From Chromera velia (Eukaryota; Sar; Chromeraceae), in assembly GCA_018398765.1 (NCBI GenBank), contig JAHBMJ010004256.1, forward strand, positions 4,035 through 16,534: a stretch of DNA of 12,500 nucleotides. Reading direction: 5' to 3'. A program made the translations under genes and the position numbers. Below the pieces are notes generated by a model that saw only the letters and a list, made by a program, of their open reading frames with translations, was not told the DNA's origin and made no database searches. This document shows, piece by piece, positions 7,501-12,500 of the stretch (the first letter of the stretch is position 1; every line of letters starts with the position of its first letter).

Positions 7501-8694
7501 ACTGCGGGTGTTTGCAGACGGCTCCTGGGCATCCTCCCGAGAAGATCGAAAGCAAATGGACCCCCAAGCAGCTCTCCAACTGACTGCCCTAGTCGAGTAT
7601 GTTGTTGCTGACCCATCCTTAGCAGCCAGACTGCAACCTCAAGTGCTCGACCTGAGGGGGTCGCCGTTCGACGATGCAGCACTTCACAGGTTTGCAGATT
7701 TTCCCTCTCTAAAAGAGTCTTCAAAACTGACACTCAGTCTTGAGCGTTTGCTTTGCACTTTCGGAAAACTGGGAAGCATCACTGCTGTCAGCTTCGAAGC
7801 TCTAGACGTCTCTCGTAGCGGCGATGACGATTCGAAAAAGGTCTACATGGAGGGACTCCAAAGAGGGCTGGCTGGTCTCTTTCTGGCAGAGGGACCCTGT
7901 CCTCTTGATGTCAACCTGCGCCTTCTGGCTTCGGCTGGAATGAGAGAGGTCAGCTGAATTGACGTGTGCTTACAGGTATCTGATTCTTTTCTTTTGTCTG
8001 CGGAACGACATTCGTCCTCACGGGCAGGGCTGGACTGAAAGCCTTCAGGATAAATCATTGAGTGCCGTTTCTCTCTCTTTCCTCTCTCTCCTCTATCTCC
8101 TCTCTCAGTCCCCGTGTTTGCCTGATTGATCAGTCATCTTTGACAATAAAGGAATCGACTACATGCAGGCTGCGTCATGGATCCTGAATACTGCTGCACT
8201 GCATGTGCGTGCAGGTGATTGGTCGCTTGATTCGCGAAAGCAAGACTGTGAATGTCGATGTTAGGGATGAGGAAAGGGGAGAGACAGCGTTGATGTTCGC
8301 CTCTTTCCACGGCCACACGGATATTGTGCGGCTGCTGGTCGATGCAAAGGCCAGCTTGGACATGCAGGACAAGAACGGAAAGACAGCCCTGATTTTAGCC
8401 TCTGAAAACGGCCACACGGACATTATGCGGCTGCTGGTCGATGCAAAGGCCAACGTGGACATACAGGATGAAGAAGGAATTTCCGTCTTGATGCTGGCGT
8501 CTTTCTACGGCCACACGGACATTGTGCGGCTGCTGGTCGATGCAAAGGCCAACGTGGACATGCAGGACAGTTACGGACAGACAGGCCTGATTTTAGCCTC
8601 TGAAAACGGCCACACGGACATTGTGCGGCTGCTGGTCGATGCAAAGGCCAACGTGGACGTGCAGAACAAGAATCCGCCTGTAACAGGCTACTAA
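4476..8694 (+). CDS. Ankyrin-repeat protein with central HET/TIR-like domain; 4 exons (alternative stop at 7957)
   Basis: Exons: 4476-4587, 4946-5102, 5374-7948, 8215-8694. Phases match at all three junctions and all three introns start with GTCAG and end in TGCAG. The protein is 1107 aa; if the last intron is retained the TGA at 7955-7957 gives 950 aa. ATG 4476 follows an in-frame TAA. Order: basic N-terminus (1-37), Gly/Glu-rich exon 2 (38-90), leader helix region (~110-141), nine near-identical 33-residue ankyrin repeats (142-439), three diverged repeats (~440-535), a ~400-residue central region with FSYPWLS (626-632), FWDYLSLFQ (667-675) and RGWCWFE (727-733), then the second ankyrin array. 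Ankyrin arrays bind protein partners. The central motifs recall HET/TIR-like folds by order and spacing (SY-W, W-D-x-x-x-x-x-Q, RGWC-E), which is inference. No signal peptide or membrane segment, so probably intracellular. Function unknown; a recognition or signalling role is plausible. Confidence 0.75.
4588..4945 (+). other. Ankyrin gene intron 1 (358 bp)
   Basis: The donor is CAG/GTCAGA and the acceptor GATCTCTGCAG is preceded by a pyrimidine-rich tract. I see no gene, repeat or structured RNA inside it. Confidence 0.6.
4946..5102 (+). CDS. Ankyrin gene exon 2, Gly/Glu-rich linker
   Basis: 157 bases between a TCTCTGCAG acceptor and a CAGCG/GTCAGT donor. The frame imposed by exon 1 (phase 1) and demanded by exon 3 (phase 2) reads MRERGGEGEGEF, then Gly-rich and Ser/Thr-rich sequence. 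A second frame is also open and gives an acidic peptide (EEMGRESEEEMEEEG), but its phase does not match either neighbour. Low complexity means the call rests on phase, not similarity. Confidence 0.55.
5103..5373 (+). other. Ankyrin gene intron 2 with (TACC)n tract
   Basis: A 271 bp intron, GTCAGT to GACTGCTGCAG. It contains a short TACC tetranucleotide run at 5152-5169. The long ankyrin frame is open for ~45 bases upstream of the acceptor but has no ATG there, only a GTG at 5330 after a TGA. A spliced entry is therefore much more likely than a start at 5330. Confidence 0.6.
5374..7957 (+). CDS. Ankyrin gene exon 3: array 1 and HET/TIR-like central region
   Basis: Single open frame of 861 codons. 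Residues before the array (DASRKGDLLKVKHTIEDG) form the capping helices of an ankyrin fold. Array 1 covers 5528-6421. The diverged repeats that follow are DIQDEEGNSVLMLA, DSQDRTPLFRAAAGGH and KDASGNTALAVAEE. From ~6720 the sequence has no ankyrin character: helices rich in Leu and Lys, LVAFSYPWLSQEHPDAEGF, VFWDYLSLFQ, LSKMDLIYSSPHTHVI and YIERGWCWFESAV. A FTNGKADAEGVKALY segment at ~7425-7475 follows, which I recall (from memory) as recurrent in dinoflagellate and chromerid proteins of unknown function. The end DVNLRLLASAGMREVS resembles the start of an ankyrin repeat and is cut by TGA 7955-7957 unless spliced at 7948. Confidence 0.9.
5528..6421 (+). repeat. Nine tandem 99-bp ankyrin units, near-identical
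   Basis: Units start at 5528, 5627, 5726, 5825, 5924, 6023, 6122, 6224 and 6323. All are 99 bp except the seventh, which is 102 bp through an extra codon (TYGGQ). Each reads DMQD-xxG-x-T-A-LILAS-xx-GHTDIVRLLVDAKANV. Changes cluster at residues 5-8 (EN, RY, SY, RC, EI, TY; K or Q) and at the two residues after LILAS (AN, FH, EN, EK). Elsewhere the nucleotides are almost invariant, indicating recent expansion or gene conversion. Confidence 0.97.
7949..8214 (+). other. Probable intron 3 of the ankyrin gene, or 3' end of a short isoform (AATAAA 8145-8150)
   Basis: Donor GAGAGAG/GTCAGC and acceptor GTGCGTGCAG are both phase 0 and 266 bp apart, matching the two other introns of this gene (GTCAG...TGCAG). 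If unspliced, translation ends at TGA 7955-7957, and AATAAA at 8145-8150 could direct polyadenylation shortly afterwards. The interval thus contains everything needed for an alternative short transcript. A CT-rich stretch at ~8070-8108 is the only other notable feature. Confidence 0.6.
8215..8694 (+). CDS. Ankyrin array 2: probable terminal exon of the same gene
   Basis: From the phase-0 acceptor the frame reads VIGRLIRESKTVNVDVRDEE, then GETALMFASFHGHTDIVRLLVDAKASL, then three more 33-residue units, and ends DVQNKNPPVTGY-stop. Joined to exon 3 the junction becomes LRLLASAGMREVIGRLIRES. That is a good ankyrin helix pair, whereas each half alone is incomplete. The units are almost identical in DNA to those of array 1, so they arose by recent duplication or are homogenised by conversion. 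An ATG at 8203 could in principle start a separate small protein of 163 aa, but it lies inside the proposed acceptor. A duplicated, non-expressed fragment is the other alternative. Confidence 0.65.
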   Translation: MIGRLIRESKTVNVDVRDEERGETALMFASFHGHTDIVRLLVDAKASLDMQDKNGKTALILASENGHTDIMRLLVDAKANVDIQDEEGISVLMLASFYGHTDIVRLLVDAKANVDMQDSYGQTGLILASENGHTDIVRLLVDAKANVDVQNKNPPVTGY

Positions 8695-8979
8695 CAGTTA
8701 AACATTGAACAGTTGTTTTAGACAAGAAAAAAAAATTCTCTGACAAACTGAGAGAGATAGTTTTTTTTCTGTGATACCCCTCGTGCAAAATTCAGAACAA
8801 TTGTTAGTTGATCGCGGCCTGGGAAACCAGGTGGGCCATGGGGTGTGGTCTGAGCCTCGATCAGCAATGAGGCACACACCCGGCCCTGCCGCTAGCCCTG
8901 CCGTTTACGGAAGCGACCTCTATATAAGACAAAACGATGATAGTGCTCAAGGGCTAGCTCGAGGGCACCAATACATCAC
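8695..8979. other. Intergenic stretch between ankyrin gene and retrotransposon, with hairpins
   Basis: No coding region is supported. An A9 run (8727-8735) and a T8 run (8761-8768) flank TCTCT...AGAGA, so the segment can fold on itself. It is followed by two stronger hairpins (8818-8831 and 8841-8881), a 9-bp direct repeat GCCCTGCCG (8883-8891, 8895-8903) and a TATATAAG element at 8921-8928. The T8 run would be a poly(A) on the minus strand and is an alternative 3' end for the retrotransposon. Confidence 0.5.
8818..8881. other. Two adjacent stem-loops, possible structured RNA or retrotransposon 3'-UTR structure
   Basis: First: CCTGG (8818-8822), loop GAAA, CCAGG (8827-8831), a GNRA-type tetraloop hairpin on the plus strand. 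Second: GGGTGTG (8841-8847) pairs perfectly with CACACCC (8875-8881); inside it, past an asymmetric internal loop, GCCTC (8854-8858) pairs with GAGGC (8869-8873) around a 10-base loop. No known RNA family is recognised and no convincing Pol III box B is seen. The strand is undetermined. Confidence 0.4.
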
Positions 8980-8985
8980 TTATCA

Positions 8986-9012
8986 CTTATTATTATCATC
9001 ATCATTATTAAT
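8986..9012. repeat. ATT/ATC triplet microsatellite
   Basis: On the plus strand TTATTATTATCATCATCATT, then ATTAAT; on the element's coding strand it reads as TAA/TGA triplets. It is either the 3' tail of the retrotransposon or a simple repeat. Confidence 0.8.
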
Positions 9013-9330
9013 CAGTCTATAGGCCATCATACAATGCATGAGTCTAGGACAATGCTTTATTGCCCCTTTGCCAGACCTGCATCATACAACGGGAGGGGGC
9101 TTCATTGTCACACCTCTAAATATCTAAAAGATGCTTTCTCAATCGCTGATGTCGTTTCCCTTCTGTGGGAGGAGTGCGACGACTGTAACGGAGACTTAAG
9201 CAGTAGAGGCAGACAGGAAGACCAGTGGAGAGGGGAGATGGAAGATGTACTTGGGAGATGAAAAAAGAATATTCAAAAGGTGAGACGGGAAGAGGGGTAA
9301 GTAACCATCACATGCATCGAATCGCAGGCG
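8986..9330 (-). other. Probable retrotransposon 3' UTR with AATAAA and triplet-repeat tail
   Basis: Below the ORF2 stop on the minus strand there is no supported coding region. AATAAA lies at 9061-9056, and 45 bases further on is a degenerate TAA/TGA triplet tract (9012-8986). Such triplet tails end several LINE clades. A plus-strand frame at 9034-9261 shows no domain and is left out. Confidence 0.5.
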
Positions 9331-10047
9331 TTACGATGAAAAGCGCAGACAGATGTTTTGCAAGAGTCGCAGGGCCAGTATGGGTGAGTGTCTAAGTGCC
9401 AGGGTGACTTTCATTCGTGCCAACAATTCGCTTTGCGTTGCATGTTTTAGAGGGGTGGAGTCTTTCGATAGCAACCACTTTCTCTCTCTTTTTTGAGCTC
9501 TGTCTAATTTGGCTTTAATTTTAGTTACAATTGCATTCAGAGCCTCTCGATCTGCTCTTGTTTCTGTACATTCAGTCAGTCGGTGCAGCAGATCGTCTAC
9601 TTTGCCCCTGCATGCAGGGTAAACCGCGTCTTCCAGCCCTCTGTAAGGTATATGGGGGCGACCACCGAGCAACATATACAGCAAGGCTGAAAAAAGGCCT
9701 GAGGACCAGATCGCAGCGCGAGGGAGGGAAACGAAACGGGGGGACGAAGGGGATGAGGGAAAAGTAGAGGAAAGGAAGAGGAGAGACGAACGTTGGGCAG
9801 TAAGATAAGAGTCTGACGTTTGGAACATATTCGGTCTGACGCCTCTGCCAAACTGCAAAACTGCCCCCCGTGAAGCGGCCTTTTCTAGACAAGCATCAAT
9901 TCATTCATCAACTTCCCGGTTGATCATTGCTCTTAAAAGAAGGAGACGGCCAACCTTGGTGGCTTTCTTCCTTCTTTTAATGGTTGGATTGACAGTCATA
10001 AATTCTTCCAATCTGGTCTACTCAATCAATTTTATGCGTGCATCATA
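9331..10047 (-). pseudogene. Retrotransposon ORF2 C-terminus with degenerate CCHC-like motif
   Basis: The frame reads FYDARIKLIE-stop(TAG 10020-10018)-TRLEEFMTVNPTIKRRKKATK, then LLLLRAMINREVDE-stop (TGA 9903-9901)-IDACLEKAASRGAVLQFGRG. It continues with LLYMLLGGRPHIPYRG and YPACRGKVDDLLHRLTEC and ends at TGA 9333-9331. The last block fits the terminal Cys-x2-Cys...His-x4-Cys motif of many LINE proteins, with Tyr in place of the first Cys. Low-complexity Ser/Pro sequence sits in between. Confidence 0.7.
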
Positions 10048-10507
10048 GAAAAAGGACAATCACTATTCATTAAAGCCGACCAGGCACCCGCGGGCATCTT
10101 GAGGTCAATATGTTTTAAGTTAGTCAAATACCCAGCAAGTCTCATCAACACGTACACACGTGCAGGAAGTAGACCAATAGTATACAGAGTAGGTACACGG
10201 AAAGAGGAGAGAGACAGATTCAAAGCCCAATGGACAAAACGCAATTGAAGGGCATCTAATGCATCCATGTCTGACTTGCAGACAGGTAGACAGTCAAACG
10301 CATATAGAGCAACAGGTAACCAAAAAGCGTATAAACATATAATTTTTGCTGCGGGGGGCAGGCGACCTAAAGAGAGTGCCACGCTCTTTGCATGACCCAT
10401 CCGTCTACTCGCTATGCTAAGCCTCTCTTCTATTACCTCCCTTAAGTCTCCCCCTTCGAACAAAAGAACACCCAGATACTTATACGACCCAACTCTCTCG
10501 ACTTCTT
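10048..10507 (-). pseudogene. Retrotransposon RT thumb/connection segment (frameshifted)
   Basis: A one-base loss in the A/G run at ~10505-10512 moves the frame from FGGK to VERVGSYKYLGVLLFEGGDL. The YKYLG motif is the usual block after the RT palm in LINEs. It continues with ERLSIASRRMGHAKSVAL and LPVALYAFDCLPV to SDCPF. A second one-base loss in the T-run at ~10048 then changes the frame again. Confidence 0.8.
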
Positions 10508-11249
10508 TCCCCCAAACATGAGCCTGCCTTCAATTGTAGGGTAAGAGTCGGACAGACACATAATTTTCATCTTTTTTAAATTAACAGTGAGCCCTCTCTC
10601 TTCACAGAAATAATTCAATTCATTCAAGCTGACCTGCAGGTTATGCATGCTCTCAGCAACGAGGACAAGGTCATCGGCATAATCAAAGCTACCACACTCA
10701 ACCCTACCAAGCAGAACCTCTGCATGACCGGAAGCCTTCACTCTTTCATGCAGATCTGATTCATTGATGAAAATCAAGAAGAGAAAAGGGGAGAAAAGAT
10801 CCCCTTATTTCACCCCTTTCTCTTCTTTGAACATAAAAGGGCTGCCAGTGATGCTTCTGTACACATTTGTATACATTGCGGCCCGAATTATTTTGACATC
10901 GACTGCACTCACCCCTTGCTTCAACAAAACTTGAAACAAAACATCCCTGAGGAGGGAGTCAAAGGCTTTGCTGAAGTCTACAAAGCATACTAACAAGGGC
11001 TTCTTTCGTTTCTTTGCCTTTTGCATCAGCATGGTAAGTGCTGCAATGGCTTCTCTTATTCCTACCCCTTGCTGAAAACCTAACTGCCTATGATTAATCT
11101 TCACTTGCGATGCAAGACGGGCAGAGAGGAGTGAAAAAAAGAGTTTTGGTAAGAGTGAGACAACATGAATCGGACGCCATTCACCAGGGTCGGGGGAAGG
11201 AGGCCCCTTTAGAACCAGACAGATTTTAATTACATTCTATTCATCTCGC
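10508..11249 (-). pseudogene. Retrotransposon reverse transcriptase core (broken)
   Basis: The frame changes just before TGG-CGA-GAT at ~11250, and a TAG follows at 11239-11237. The frame then reads VIKICLVLKGP, WRPIHVVSLLPKLFFSLL, QLGFQQGVGIREAI, and motif A VCFVDFSKAFDSLL with catalytic Asp at 10978-10976. It continues through GVK-stop-GDLFSPFLFLIF, where TAA at 10807-10805 replaces the Gln of the usual R/KQGD motif, and motif C FDYADDLVLVAES (YADD at 10681-10670). The catalytic aspartates are intact, but the stops and shifts prevent a product. Confidence 0.88.
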
Positions 11250-12500
11250 CAAGCGGACGTCAAGTGAATTAAGTTCAAATGGATAAATAACAAAGCACAA
11301 GAAAGAGATGAATATTGAAAGCAGAGAGAGAGGTGGTTGGGGGCGAGTCCAGCGGAGTCCAGACAACCCTGCAGCCTTTTCCTCCTTTGTGGACCGAAGG
11401 ACTTTCCTTATTTCTTCTATACAAAAATAAGGGCGAGACGGAGGGATTGGTAGGGGCAAAGGCGGAGAGTGAATACCAGAGGAAACCTGATGAGAGTGGG
11501 CATGCAGTTGCGAAAAGACGCCAGGGTGCAAAGAAGAGTTAAAAATGGGCAGAGCTGGCTGTGAAGGAGGGAAAAGGGGAGCACTTCCTTGTGCGGATTC
11601 CCTGCCAGAGGGAGAGTTAGTGAAGATGGAAGCCCAGTGGCAAGAAAAGTCCTTTACTGAAGGCTGGGAACCAGGAGGGGCTTTCTCTCTATTGCTTCTT
11701 TACAGCTTTCTTCTCCATGACTAGACCTTTGAAGGGTTGGAGGACAACTTGAGTGCAACCTTTTCTGCACACAGCTTTTTATACGCCTTTCTTTTCCTGT
11801 TGTGCAATCGCTGACATCTGCAGGCCTGCCTCTCAACTGTTTGTCTTAAAGCAACCACGTTCGCTCTGCTGCTCCCACTTCTCCCCTCATTCTCACATGA
11901 TTGCACAAGTTTATTCAACGTCTTCCTTGCTTCCCTCCAAAGTGTTGCTGCTTCCTTGCATTCATTATCAAACCATTTAGCCTTTTTCTTTTGTCTCACT
12001 TTTTTCCTGTCCTATTAACCATCCAAATCCTTCCGCTTGATTTCTTTTGTCGGGCCGGCCAACGTGGTTTCCCATTCCTTCAGCAGTAACTTTTCCCGTT
12101 TACAGAAAGACAAGGGCAGCGGTTGCTCACATGAGTTGGAAGCAGACAGTGGGGGGGGGGGAGCGGATGGAAAAGAAGAGAGATCAATGTTTTCTAAATC
12201 AGCTTCGCATGCTATTTTTACAAGTTTAAGCCATAGCTGTTCAGCCAATTGACCAGCTGCTGCAGCCGAGGGGAGAAGCTCCTCGTCTGAGATAGGAGTG
12301 GATCTGACGGAGCGATAAAGGGGGGGCATAGGTAAAAAGGAGTTCTCTTTGCTGTCTGGCTGTTGAGGGGGAATGAAAGGGACAGCAATAAGGGATAAAA
12401 AAAGTAACACAGCTGCATAATCGAACCTGGACAGTTTTGCTGGCTGTTTCATATCGAGGTGAGTATAAGCACGGAGGAGGGGAGGATCAACGAGAAAAAA
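11250..12500 (-). pseudogene. Retrotransposon ORF2 5' portion: endonuclease end, linker and RT motif 0 (broken)
   Basis: One reading frame runs from the window edge to ~11250, interrupted by TAA-TAG in tandem (12017-12012), TAG 11723-11721 and TAA 11702-11700. VDPPLLRAYTHL and then SRFDYAAVLLFL match the end of an APE endonuclease, where SDH is expected; Phe-Asp-Tyr here indicates loss of the catalytic His. The linker has RQKKKAKWFDNECKEAATLW, basic and helical, as usual between EN and RT. PSVKDFSCHWASIF and RPYFCIEEIRKVLRSTKEEK lead into the RT domain. The endonuclease start is outside the window. Confidence 0.8.

Larger units (their letters stand above)
8980..12500 (-). mobile_element. Non-LTR (LINE-type) retrotransposon, degenerate, 5' part beyond the window
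   Basis: Translated minus-strand segments, in order from 12500 down: endonuclease C-terminus, linker with KAKWFDNECKEAA, RT N-terminal motif (IEEIRKVLRSTKEEKAAG), RT core (WRPIHVVSLLPKLF, LGFQQGVG, VDFSKAFDS, YADD), thumb region, and a C-terminal Cys/His motif. This order is that of APE-type LINE ORF2. No LTRs are visible. In-frame stops lie at 12015-12017, 12012-12014, 11721-11723, 11700-11702, 11237-11239, 10805-10807, 10018-10020 and 9901-9903; frame changes occur near 11250, 10508 and 10048. The 3' end is not exact: a triplet tract at 8986-9012 is the best candidate, the A-run at 8768-8761 the alternative. The clade is not assigned. Confidence 0.85.

Noticed and set aside
8203-8694. Separate small ankyrin gene starting at ATG 8203
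   Set aside because: Possible, but the ATG lies within a good splice acceptor and the array begins with half an ankyrin helix pair whose other half is at the end of the previous exon.
8803-8835. Fragment resembling the 3' part of 5S rRNA (GCCTGGGAA...GGTG)
   Set aside because: The likeness covers only ~20 bases around a simple hairpin, and the rest of the 5S gene and its internal promoter are not present.
9034-9261. Plus-strand 75-codon frame
   Set aside because: It lies in the probable 3' UTR of the minus-strand retrotransposon and shows no domain or splice context.

Overview
The window looks like nuclear DNA of a single-celled eukaryote. Genes are broken by spliceosomal introns of about 260-500 bp. 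Every splice acceptor I could place by reading frame ends in TGCAG. Microsatellites are frequent, and a decayed non-LTR retrotransposon is present. The mix of ankyrin arrays, a eukaryotic NodB-type deacetylase and a domain I associate with dinoflagellate and chromerid proteins suggests an alveolate alga, for example a chromerid. That assignment is inference from memory of such genomes, not proof.

Left part (1-3527, minus strand): one gene of at least five exons encodes a polysaccharide-deacetylase (NodB/CE4-like) protein. I rebuilt it from splice sites and reading phase: 3527-2855, 2560-2521, 2261-2213, 1708-1563 and 1282 to beyond base 1. The catalytic domain takes up the first ~315 residues. 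The last exon is an uninterrupted open frame of about 427 codons, coding a low-complexity Ser/Gly/Pro/Glu-rich tail that runs off the window. Introns 2 and 4 hold long (CA)n/(GT)n tracts next to splice sites.

Middle (3528-8694): a ~950 bp intergenic region, holding a possible 5'-UTR intron, separates the deacetylase from a divergent plus-strand gene. That gene starts at ATG 4476. It has two short exons (4476-4587, 4946-5102) and a long exon (5374-7948 or 7957) coding nine nearly identical 33-residue ankyrin repeats, three diverged repeats and a large conserved-looking domain. That domain carries motifs reminiscent of the HET/TIR-like fold (FSYPWLS, FWDYLSLFQ, RGWCWFE). A further phase-matched intron (7949-8214) would skip the TGA at 7955 and join a second ankyrin array (8215-8694) to the C-terminus. 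The protein would be 950 residues if it stops at the TGA and 1107 if spliced onward. Repeat units vary mainly at a few surface positions while the rest of the DNA is almost invariant. That pattern, with the HET-like middle, makes this gene a candidate recognition or immune-type receptor and the most interesting item here.

Right part (8695-12500): a short intergenic stretch with two strong hairpins, then a non-LTR (LINE-type) retrotransposon on the minus strand. Reading from 12500 downward it contains the end of the endonuclease domain, the linker, the reverse transcriptase (VDFSKAFD, YADD), a thumb region and a C-terminal Cys/His motif. Eight in-frame stops and about three frameshifts show it is dead. 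It ends in a probable 3' UTR with AATAAA and a TAA/TGA-type triplet tract.
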